This document shows, in pieces, positions 17,647-25,228 of a stretch of DNA of 64,000 nucleotides. A program made the translations under genes and the position numbers. The notes beneath the pieces are model-generated. The model was not told the origin of the DNA and ran no database searches. It saw only the letters and a program-made list of their open reading frames with translations. The stretch is from Haliea sp. E1-2-M8 (GTDB lineage Bacteria > Pseudomonadota > Gammaproteobacteria > Pseudomonadales > Halieaceae): the NCBI RefSeq assembly GCF_030649675.1, contig NZ_JAUTDR010000020.1:19653-83652 (forward strand), read 5' to 3'. How positions within the stretch are numbered: position 1 is the first letter of the stretch; each line of letters begins with the position of its first letter.

Positions 17647-18800
17647 TGCCGCTGATCGAGGGTGACCAGACCTTTGCCCTGAGCGCGTTCTTCGTCACCC
17701 TGGTCGCGTTCGGCCTGTGGACTGAGACCCGCAAGCTGGGCCAGCACCTGGGCGGACCGCTGGTCCTGCTGGTGCTGGCCATGCTGGCCTCCAACCTCGG
17801 CGTTGTTCCCCATAGCGCACCGCTGTATGGCGACGTTATGGGCCTGCTGGTGCCGTTAGCGATTCCGCTGCTGCTGCTGCGGGCCGACCTCGGCGTCATT
17901 CTGCGCGAGTCCGGCCCCATACTGCTACTGTTCGGACTGGCTACGTTCGCCACGCTAGTGGGCGTGCTGGTTGCGGTGCAGCTGGTCGACCTTGGGCCGG
18001 AAACCGCGGCCCTTGCGGGCACCATCACCGCCAGCTACATTGGCGGCTCCCTCAATTTCGTCGCTACAGCGGAGGCCATCGGTCTGCGCGATTCCTCGCT
18101 CTATGTTTCCGCCCTGTCAGCTGATGCCCTGGGCGGGGTGTTTTTCCTGCTCCTGCTGATGCTGCTGCCCCTGTCGAGCCTGTTGCGTTTGGCGCTGCCC
18201 TCACGCTTTCTCGATACCGCCACCGGGGATTCGTTGCCGGCAGACATAGCGCCGCCCAGTGACGAGCCAGAGAGCGCGGCGCCTTTTGCCCTGCTCCCCA
18301 TGGTTAACGGCCTTGCTCTCAGCTTCGTGATCTGCGCCATTAGCATGGCTGTCGCGGCTTCATTGGGGCAGCAAGCGCTGTTTATCCTGCTGGTGACGCT
18401 GCTGACCCTGGTGGTGGCCAACACTGCACGCCCTCTGGTCAGGCACATTGCGCAGGAATTCGAAATCGGCCGCTTCTTCATGTATCTGTTTTTTGCCATC
18501 ATTGGCGCCAGCGCCGAGCTTGCAACGGTGCTCGGCAGCGCCCTGCCGCTGGTCATGTTCGTGTTGCTGGTGGTGCTGGTGCATCTGGCGATAGTGCTAC
18601 TGGCAGGCTGGTTGCTGAAACTCGACCTGGCGGAAGTCATGGTGGCGTCCAACGCCTGTATTCTCGGGCCGCCGGCTGCCGCAGCGATGGCCGCCAGCCG
18701 CGGCTGGAATACGCTGATCGCCCCCGGGGTGATGGTGGGCATGCTGGGCTACGCTATTGGGACGTTTCTGGGGATAGGGGTGGCGAAGCTTCTCGGTTGA
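17646..18800 (+). CDS. DUF819 (YjcL-type) integral membrane protein, putative permease
   Basis: A 384-residue polytopic protein with about ten hydrophobic segments and the family features LLVPLAIPLLLLRADL, TASYIGGSLNF and SADALGGVFFLLL. DUF819 proteins resemble ion:organic-acid symporters by fold but few have known substrates. The N-terminus looks complete: the ATG at 17646 overlaps the last base of the upstream pseudogene (TGATG), with no strong ribosome site. A hydrophilic cytoplasmic loop around residues 185-220 separates two membrane halves, consistent with an inverted repeat. Context between a TonB receptor and a D-amino-acid deacylase-like protein suggests import of a product of the locus; this is inference. 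Confidence 0.85.
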   Translation: MPLIEGDQTFALSAFFVTLVAFGLWTETRKLGQHLGGPLVLLVLAMLASNLGVVPHSAPLYGDVMGLLVPLAIPLLLLRADLGVILRESGPILLLFGLATFATLVGVLVAVQLVDLGPETAALAGTITASYIGGSLNFVATAEAIGLRDSSLYVSALSADALGGVFFLLLLMLLPLSSLLRLALPSRFLDTATGDSLPADIAPPSDEPESAAPFALLPMVNGLALSFVICAISMAVAASLGQQALFILLVTLLTLVVANTARPLVRHIAQEFEIGRFFMYLFFAIIGASAELATVLGSALPLVMFVLLVVLVHLAIVLLAGWLLKLDLAEVMVASNACILGPPAAAAMAASRGWNTLIAPGVMVGMLGYAIGTFLGIGVAKLLG

Positions 18801-19060
18801 GTCTGGCAAGAGCGGAAGGTGACGCCATGCTGTTGCTGGATTTAAGTATGGCGGCATGACCGAAGGCTTTGCGGCGGACCTGGTTCCTGCCCACGGATAA
18901 GCTCGAATGGCGCTGCAAGTATCTGCAGCAGGGTATCGAGGCGAACTACTACAGCGACGTGCTGCTCGAGGTGCCCGGGTGTATTTCTGGCACTGGCGCG
19001 ATACCACAGGCGGCGGGCGGGCCCGTCCCTGCTACAGAATCCAAAAGGGGGAGTCTCAAA
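18801..19060. other. 260-bp stretch with an unrecognised coding-like fragment
   Basis: No complete gene is seen. An open frame at 18869-19060 reads through into the next gene and contains a coding-looking segment (RRTWFLPTDKLEWRCKYLQ near its start) that resembles no family I recognise. It lacks an upstream ribosome site, and the downstream gene has its own start. Given the decayed neighbours, it may be a remnant of a deleted gene. Confidence 0.4.
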
Positions 19061-20614
19061 GTGAGCAACAGTATGATCCTTGGCATTGGTGCACTGCTGG
19101 CGTTGGCTTGTGGTGGTGCCGCTGCCAATCCCCAGCCTGCCCACTATGATATTGCTATTCTCGGCGGCAGGGTCATCGACCCGGAAACTGGCCTGGACGC
19201 GATCCGCAATGTCGGTATCCGGGGTGACAGGATCGTGGCGGTCGCCGAGGCGGCGATGACGGCGACCACCGTCATTGACGCCAGCGGACGGGTGGTCAGT
19301 CCCGGCTTTATCGATTTGCACGCTCACGGGCAGACCGTACTCGCCGCCCGCATGCAGGCGCTGGACGGCGTCACCACCGCACTGGAACTCGAAGCCGGTG
19401 TGCTGCCGGTGGAGGATTTCTATGCACAACGCGCAGACCAGGGCAGGCCCATCAATTACGGTACCGCGGTCAACTGGGCCAGCGCCCGTATTGCTGTGTT
19501 GATGAACAAGTCGCCGCAAGCAGACATCAGCTGGTTCATGCAGCAGTTTTCCAATCCCGCCTGGCAAAGCCGGCTGGCCACCGAGCCCGAGGTTGAGCAG
19601 ATGGCCAAGCTGGTACAGGAAGGCCTGGACCAGGGTGCGCTCGGCGTCGGCTTCCTGCTCGGCTACGCCCCGGGCACCGGCCGCAAGGAATACTACCGGA
19701 TGACGCAGCTGGCCGCGCGCAACAGCGTGCCCACCTTCACTCACGCCCGCTTTCTGTCAATGCTTGAGCCAGACAGCTCCTTCGAAGGCACGCAGGAGAT
19801 CATCGCCACTGCCGCGGGCACCGGTGCCCAGGTTCATATTGTGCATCTGAATTCCATCAGTCTGCGCGATATCGGGATTGTCTCCTCCATGATCGCCGGC
19901 GCCAGAGAGCGCGGCGTTCGCGTCACCACCGAGGCCTATCCCTATGGCGCCGGGTCTACGGGTATTGGCGCCGCCATGTTCCGGGGCCCCGACTGGCGCG
20001 AGCGGATCGGCGGGGTCACCGCCGGCAGTTTCGATGTCGACGGCGAGCGGCTCAGCGAAGACGAGCTGGCGCGCCTGCAGCGCGAGGCACCCGGGACCCA
20101 GACCGTGCTGCATTTTCTGGACACTACAAACCCGCGGGATCAGCAATTGCTGGATCAGGCTGTGCTGTTTTCCGGCGGCGTAATCGCCTCCGACGGAGGT
20201 GACTGGACAGTGGCGGGCGAGCCGCTGCCGCCGGCAACCTGGCCGCTGCCGGAGGGGGCCTGGAGCCACCCCCGCTCGGCCGGTACTTTTGCCCGTTTTC
20301 TGCGCCAGTACGTGCGCGAACAGAAGTCACTCACCTTGCTTGCAGCGATCGAACGGATCACTTTCGGCCCTGCGGCGATCATGCAGGAGTCGGCGCCCCA
20401 GCTGCGCCAAAAGGGTCGCATCCAGCCGGGGGCGGACGCTGATATCGTGGTGTTTGATCTGGCCCGGATTACTGACAACGCCACCTATGCCACGCCTGCC
20501 CAGCCTTCCGGCGGCATCGACTATGTGTTGGTCAATGGCGAACTTCTGGTGGCGGAGGGGCGGCTCGATACCGCAGTGATGCCCGGTCGGCCGATGCGCA
20601 ATGAGCGGCGCTGA
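19061..20614 (+). CDS. Exported N-acyl-D-amino-acid deacylase-like amidohydrolase
   Basis: A 517-residue amidohydrolase of the D-aminoacylase group. GTG 19061 has GGGGGAG 7 bp upstream; the N-terminus (MILGIGALLALACGGAAA) is a signal peptide, so the enzyme is exported. Metal and catalytic features: HAH in FIDLHAHGQ, Glu in ALELEAG, His in TFTHARF and VHIVHLNS, and Asp in VIASDGGDW. The C-terminal beta-sandwich ends with IVVFDLARI and VLVNGELLV. Family members remove N-acyl groups from D-amino acids or related compounds. It lies 54 bp upstream of the YkvI transporter gene and is probably co-transcribed with it and dgcN. Which acyl or amino acid is used is not readable. Confidence 0.87.
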   Translation: MSNSMILGIGALLALACGGAAANPQPAHYDIAILGGRVIDPETGLDAIRNVGIRGDRIVAVAEAAMTATTVIDASGRVVSPGFIDLHAHGQTVLAARMQALDGVTTALELEAGVLPVEDFYAQRADQGRPINYGTAVNWASARIAVLMNKSPQADISWFMQQFSNPAWQSRLATEPEVEQMAKLVQEGLDQGALGVGFLLGYAPGTGRKEYYRMTQLAARNSVPTFTHARFLSMLEPDSSFEGTQEIIATAAGTGAQVHIVHLNSISLRDIGIVSSMIAGARERGVRVTTEAYPYGAGSTGIGAAMFRGPDWRERIGGVTAGSFDVDGERLSEDELARLQREAPGTQTVLHFLDTTNPRDQQLLDQAVLFSGGVIASDGGDWTVAGEPLPPATWPLPEGAWSHPRSAGTFARFLRQYVREQKSLTLLAAIERITFGPAAIMQESAPQLRQKGRIQPGADADIVVFDLARITDNATYATPAQPSGGIDYVLVNGELLVAEGRLDTAVMPGRPMRNERR

Positions 20615-20668
20615 ATGGGACGTGCTCGCGGCGAACTGGAATATGGCTGCCGCTGAGGCGAAGGGGTC

Positions 20669-21799
20669 ATGAATTTTTTCCGTAACTACCTGCTACCCGG
20701 GTTCGTGTTCCAGTCGGTGTTGATTGGCGGTGGTTATGCCACCGGCCGTGAGCTGATCGAATTTTTCTTTGCCAGTGGTCCGCTCGGTGGAGTGCTGGGC
20801 CTGGTGGTTGCCGGTGTGATATTCGGTGTGGTGCTGGCGGCTGGATTTGAGTTTGCCCGGGTCACCGGCGCCTATGACTACAAGCGTTTCTGTCGCGAAT
20901 TGCTGGGCCCCGGCTGGGTGGTATTCGAGATCGCATTTCTGACTTTGCTGTTGTTGATACTTTCAGTAATCGGTTCCGCCGCCGGTACGCTGGCCACCGG
21001 TTTTGGCATGTCCTCACTGTGGGGTACCAGCAGCCTGATGCTGGTGATTGCCGTGCTGACCTTCAGCGGGTCGGAGACCATCAAGCGGGTGCTGGCCGGC
21101 TGGTCGCTATTGTTGTACCTGGTCTACGCGACTCTGTTCGTGCTGGCATTTCAGCTGTTCGGCGGGGATATCACGGCCAGTTTTCGGGAGGCGCCCGCGG
21201 CCCGGGGCTGGGTCTCCAGCGGGGTTCTGTATTCGGGCTACAACCTCGCGATCCTGCCCGCCGTACTATTCGCGGTCGCAGGGCTCCGCACCCGGCGTCA
21301 AACAGTCGGCGCGGGGTTGCTGGCAGGTGCCATCGCCGTGATCCCCGCGCTGCTGTTCTTCGTCGCAATGATGGCGCGCCACCCGGAAATCGGCGACCAG
21401 CCGGTCCCTGCCAGCTATCTGATTGCCCAGCTCAGGATCGGCTGGCTCGAGCTGATTTTCCAGATCGTTGTATTTGGCACCTTTATCGAAACCGGCACGG
21501 CCTTGTTGCACGCGGTCAATGAACGCATCGACGCTGGCTTTGCCGCCCGTGGCCGACAGCTGCCGCGGTCCTTGCGCCCGGCTGTGGCGCTGGCCATTCT
21601 ACTGTTTGCTATCTATGCCGGAGAGCAGATTGGCATTGTCGACCTGATTGCCCGCGGTTATGGCGCGCTGACCCTTGTGTTCATGGCGGTGCTGGTAGTG
21701 CCGCTGTTGACTATTGGGCTCTGGCGGGTATCTCGTGCTGGATTGCGGACCAGTGAGCGCCCTGTCGCAAGTGCCGAGGACCGCGGCACCACTACCTGA
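20669..21799 (+). CDS. YkvI-family membrane transporter (copy 1)
   Basis: A 376-residue inner-membrane protein with about ten hydrophobic helices, opening FRNYLLPGFVFQSVLIGGGY then ATGRELIEFFF. It is a clear paralogue of the protein at 36.7-37.8 kb, which opens in the same way. YkvI proteins belong to the amino-acid/polyamine transporter-like fold; substrates are uncharacterised. AAGGGG precedes ATG 20669. Both copies in this window are adjacent to a dgcN (DUF1611) gene, so transport of D-glutamate or a derived compound is a reasonable inference. Confidence 0.87.
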   Translation: MNFFRNYLLPGFVFQSVLIGGGYATGRELIEFFFASGPLGGVLGLVVAGVIFGVVLAAGFEFARVTGAYDYKRFCRELLGPGWVVFEIAFLTLLLLILSVIGSAAGTLATGFGMSSLWGTSSLMLVIAVLTFSGSETIKRVLAGWSLLLYLVYATLFVLAFQLFGGDITASFREAPAARGWVSSGVLYSGYNLAILPAVLFAVAGLRTRRQTVGAGLLAGAIAVIPALLFFVAMMARHPEIGDQPVPASYLIAQLRIGWLELIFQIVVFGTFIETGTALLHAVNERIDAGFAARGRQLPRSLRPAVALAILLFAIYAGEQIGIVDLIARGYGALTLVFMAVLVVPLLTIGLWRVSRAGLRTSERPVASAEDRGTTT

Positions 21800-21820
21800 A
21801 CGTCACCGGAAACGAGAGTT

Positions 21821-22591
21821 ATGCACACGATTGAATTGAAGCCGCCCTATCTGATTTTTCTGGGCAGCGAAACCCGCCTGACTTACGCCAAGACCGGCGC
21901 GGGGCTGGTGGAATGGCGCCGGGAACTGTGTCGGGGGCAACTGAATCTGATACCGGACGGCATTGACCTGGGCCTGCCGCAGATGACTTTGGAGCAGGCG
22001 GTTGTTGCCGGCGTCGGTTCGTTGGTGATCGGTACCGCATCAGTGGGTGGCGGTATCTCCCCTGAATGGCTGGACACGCTGGAACAGGCGGTCCTGCTGG
22101 GCATGGATGTCGTCGCCGGCCTGCACGGTAGCCTGGAGGCTATTCCGCGGCTGGAGCAGGCCGCCACGGCGTCCGGCGCGCGGCTGGTGAACGTGCGGGT
22201 GCCTCCCGCCGAGTTGCCGGTGGGCTCTGGCCGCAAACGCAGCGGCAAGCGAGTGCTGATGGTGGGTACGGACTGCGCCGTGGGCAAAAAGTACACCGCC
22301 CTGGCCCTGGCACGGGATATGCGCATGCGCGGTATGAATGCTGATTTTCGCGCCAGTGGCCAGACCGGCATCATGATTGCCGGCAGCGGCTTGCCGATGG
22401 ACGCAGTGGTATCGGATTTTCTGTCCGGCGCGGCTGAATTGTTGTCGCCGGACAACAGCGCGGACCACTGGGACATGATCGAGGGGCAGGGCGGCATCTT
22501 CCATCCCGGCTACAGTGCGGACAGCCTGGGCTTGCCCTGCGTCGACCCGCTGCAGGGCGGCACCGACCCCCTGATTGAACGCCTGCTATAG
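21821..22591 (+). pseudogene. dgcN: DgcN-like D-glutamate N-acetyltransferase (DUF1611) with internal in-frame deletion
   Basis: 256 residues are read, against 340 for the intact paralogue at 35.7-36.7 kb. The two align throughout the N-terminal domain and the P-loop-like GTDCAVGKKYTA segment up to EGQGGIFHPGY; then this copy jumps to LGLPCVDPLQGGTDPLIERLL, the extreme C-terminus. About 84 codons covering the GSQPDAFVVCHE, PSIEE and NPKIRCVGISINSS core segments are absent, without a frameshift. The sequence at the join reads SLGL, and an LGL-type motif may have existed at both edges (SLGLLHG and LGLPCVDP in relatives), consistent with deletion by short homology. The open frame is intact, but a large piece of the catalytic domain is missing, so activity is unlikely. 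It is 22 bp after the transporter gene. Confidence 0.75.
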
Positions 22592-22646
22592 GTGCCACAG
22601 GCTCCGCAGCTAACCCGGTAATACCTACACCACGAGGACGAGAAAA

Positions 22647-23819
22647 ATGATGAAACCACAGCAAAAACGTTATAACAGACGCTCACTGCTGCGCGCCGGC
22701 GGCGCGGCGGTAGTGACGCTGCCAATGCTCAATTTCGGCGCCTACCGTGTCTTTGCGGGCAGCGATACCCGCTACAGCAGCCGCGCCGTCGACCTGGTTA
22801 ACGGCACTCAGGTGTTCGATATGCTGTCGACGCCGTTCCCGTTCGGGCCGATGATGCTGGCGGCATTTTCCGATCATCCCAAGCGGCAGGATGGCTTCGC
22901 GATAAGCGAAGAGTATCTGCAGACCGTGCTGTCCTCCGGTATCGATGTGCTGCACCCGGCGATAGGCCTGTCTGCGGACGAGGTGGCTCCGTATATTGCC
23001 CGCGTCAATGCGCTGGTAGCGGAGCACCCGCAACATCTGCGTCGCATCGACGCGATAGCGGACTTGCAGACTCTGAAAAAAGGGGAGCGGGTGGGCTTCA
23101 TTGTGGGGGTCCAGAATTCGGATCACTTCCGGGAGGTGAATGATGTCGACCTCTACTACCACCTGGGACAACGGGTCGGTCAGCTCACCTACAACAGCCG
23201 CAACCTGATCGGCACCGGTGCCACCGATCGCAGTGATGGTGGTCTCAGTGATTTCGGGGTACAGGTCGTCGAGCGCATGAACGCGCTGGGCATGGCCGTG
23301 GATGTATCCCACTGCGGCGACCAGACCACGCTGGATGCGTTCGAATTGTCCGCCAAGCCGGTACTGATCACCCACTCCAACGTCCGCAGCCTGGCCGGCG
23401 GTCACGTCCGCTGCAAGCCCGATTCGGCGATTGAGGCGATGGGCCGGGCCGGCAGCGTAATGGGCATCACCGGGGTCAGGAATTTCATTCGCGACCGCGA
23501 GCCCACCAATATCGAACATATGGTCGACCATATCGACTATGTCGCCAAGCTGGTGGGTATCGAGCATGTCGGCGTCGGCTCGGACATGGACATGGATGGC
23601 TACGATGACATCCCAGAGCCCGCCTCCAGTAAGCTGAAGGCCGGCTACAAGGCCAGCTATGCCTTCCGGGACAAGCTCGACGTGGATGATTTCGATCATC
23701 CCAGGCGCACCTTCGACCTGGTGGAAGCATTGATTCGACGGGGTTATACCGACCAGCACATCGAGCTGGTACTGGGTGGCAATTTCCGTCGCGTGCTGGG
23801 CGAGATCTGGCAGGGCTAG
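22647..23819 (+). CDS. Tat-exported M19 (renal dipeptidase) family protein lacking the HxD motif
   Basis: A 390-residue member of peptidase family M19. The N-terminus RYNRRSLLRAGGAAVVTLP is a twin-arginine signal, implying periplasmic delivery after folding. The M19 barrel is recognisable through LTYNSRNLIGTG, MAVDVSHCGDQTTLDAF (His ligand), VLITHSNVRSLAGGH (His ligand), HVGVGSDMDMDG (Asp) and the closing GGNFRRVLGEIW. However, the usual N-terminal HxD metal pair is replaced by QVFDMLSTPF, and the bridging Glu position reads VGVQNSDHF. I recall a subgroup with this pattern. M19 enzymes cleave dipeptides, often with a D residue at the C-terminal side; with altered ligands, the activity and metal use are uncertain. 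Confidence 0.85.
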   Translation: MMKPQQKRYNRRSLLRAGGAAVVTLPMLNFGAYRVFAGSDTRYSSRAVDLVNGTQVFDMLSTPFPFGPMMLAAFSDHPKRQDGFAISEEYLQTVLSSGIDVLHPAIGLSADEVAPYIARVNALVAEHPQHLRRIDAIADLQTLKKGERVGFIVGVQNSDHFREVNDVDLYYHLGQRVGQLTYNSRNLIGTGATDRSDGGLSDFGVQVVERMNALGMAVDVSHCGDQTTLDAFELSAKPVLITHSNVRSLAGGHVRCKPDSAIEAMGRAGSVMGITGVRNFIRDREPTNIEHMVDHIDYVAKLVGIEHVGVGSDMDMDGYDDIPEPASSKLKAGYKASYAFRDKLDVDDFDHPRRTFDLVEALIRRGYTDQHIELVLGGNFRRVLGEIWQG

Positions 23820-23831
23820 CCGACAGCGACT

Positions 23832-24060
23832 CTCTATTTCGAAAACGAGACAATCAGGACTTTCTACGATAACTTCTTTACCCCCGGCCCAGCCGGTGGT
23901 GGAGCCGCCGCAGGATTTTGCCGAACGTGCTCACAAATACGCCGGCACCTGCAACAGTTATCGCGGCAGCTTTACCAGGGTCGAGGCGCTCATGCGCCTG
24001 CCTGGCTTGTTCCTGATCTTGTTCTACTACTACTGCACCCAGTTATTGTTTACCGTATAA
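23832..24060 (+). pseudogene. Remnant of a membrane-anchored serine hydrolase
   Basis: Two fragments in different frames resemble parts of the protein at 12.7-14.6 kb. The first (about 23832-23880, IRTFYDNFFTP) corresponds to its LLPSLYDRFYP segment; then, one frame over, PVVEPPQDFAERAHKYAGT matches PPVVPEDFAERAGRYAGT, continuing RGSFTRVEALMRLPG before jumping to a terminal LFLILFYYYC segment like the final helix WFYYYW. The catalytic domain and roughly 200 residues in the C-terminal half are missing and a frameshift is present. It lies directly after the M19 gene and is most simply a decayed duplicate. Confidence 0.7.
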
Positions 24061-24074
24061 AACAAGGAGCCAGC

Positions 24075-25208
24075 ATGCGCCATACACCTGCAGTCGGGGA
24101 TAACCCGCGTCAACGCTTTTCCCTGCATGAGGGTCTCGCGGAGGCCATCGCCACTTTCAGCCTGCCCGATATCCTGGGCTTCGGTTCGGTATTCGCGCCG
24201 GTGATGTTCCGGGCCGATTACCGCGATGGCAGCTGGCAGCCTGGCCAGCTCCAGCCCTACGGTCCGATCAGCATTGATCCGGGGGCCAAGGTTTTGCACT
24301 ACGCCCAGGAGGTATTCGAAGGGCAGAAGGCCTACCGGGTTGGGGACCAGCCCACGGCCCTGTTTCGTCCGGCGATGAACTGGCGGCGGCTGAATGCCTC
24401 CGCCGCCAGGCTGTGTCTGCCGCCGTTGCCCGAATCCCTGTTCCTGGACGGGGTCTTCGGTGTGACCGCGCTCAACGAGGGGTTTATTCCCGACGCCAGC
24501 GGCCAGTCCCTGTACCTGCGCCCCTTCCTGTTTGGCACCGAGAGCGACCTCGGCATGGCCGCGTCCCGGGAGGTGAGCTTCATGGTGATTGCGAGCCCAT
24601 CCCAGGCCTATCATGCCGGCAGCATGAGTTTGCTGGTCGAGCGCGCTGAATCCCGGGTTGCGGGTGGTGGCATCGGCGCTGCCAAAGTCGGCGGCAATTA
24701 TGCCTGCGCCCTGCAATCGGCTGCCCGCTGCGCTGAACTCGGCTATGACCTCACCCTGTGGCTGGACCCGCACCAGCGCCACGACATCGAGGAGCTCAGC
24801 GGCATGAACTTTTTTGCAGTGGTCGATGGCCGCCTGCTGACGCCGCTGCTGTCCGATTCGATCCTGGCGGGCATCACCCGCGATTCGGTGATACAGCTGG
24901 CCCGAGCCCGGGGACTGGTCGTGGATGAAGTGGCCATTGCCATTGACGAACTGCTGGGGTGGATTGAAACGGGGCGCTGCAGCGAGTGTTTTGCCTGCGG
25001 CACCGCGGCGATAGTGGCCCCGGTCCGTGAGCTGGGGGAGGCGGACGGTACCCGCTATGCCTTGCCGCAGGCGGAGGGCGAAGTCACCGCGTTCCTGCGC
25101 ACGGCCCTGCTGGATATCCAGGAGGGCCGGGCAGAAGACCCCTTTGGCTGGATGGTGCCGTTGCCCCGGGAGTATCGGCAGCTGGCTGACAGCGACGAGG
25201 TATTCTAA
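24075..25208 (+). CDS. ilvE: Branched-chain amino acid aminotransferase (class IV, type II)
   Basis: A 377-residue class IV aminotransferase of the eukaryote-like BCAT type. It transfers the amino group between Leu/Ile/Val and 2-oxoglutarate. The PLP lysine is K204 in GAAKVGGNYA; the family elements LHYAQEVFEGQKAYR (near 75), YLRPFLFGTE (near 147), EELSGMNFF and SECFACGTAA are intact. AAGGAG precedes ATG 24075. It is convergent with the BCKDH operon on the other strand. Together they would convert branched-chain amino acids to acyl-CoAs. No regulator site is apparent. Confidence 0.92.
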   Translation: MRHTPAVGDNPRQRFSLHEGLAEAIATFSLPDILGFGSVFAPVMFRADYRDGSWQPGQLQPYGPISIDPGAKVLHYAQEVFEGQKAYRVGDQPTALFRPAMNWRRLNASAARLCLPPLPESLFLDGVFGVTALNEGFIPDASGQSLYLRPFLFGTESDLGMAASREVSFMVIASPSQAYHAGSMSLLVERAESRVAGGGIGAAKVGGNYACALQSAARCAELGYDLTLWLDPHQRHDIEELSGMNFFAVVDGRLLTPLLSDSILAGITRDSVIQLARARGLVVDEVAIAIDELLGWIETGRCSECFACGTAAIVAPVRELGEADGTRYALPQAEGEVTAFLRTALLDIQEGRAEDPFGWMVPLPREYRQLADSDEVF

Positions 25209-25228
25209 CTGCCGACCCTCCAGCCGTG

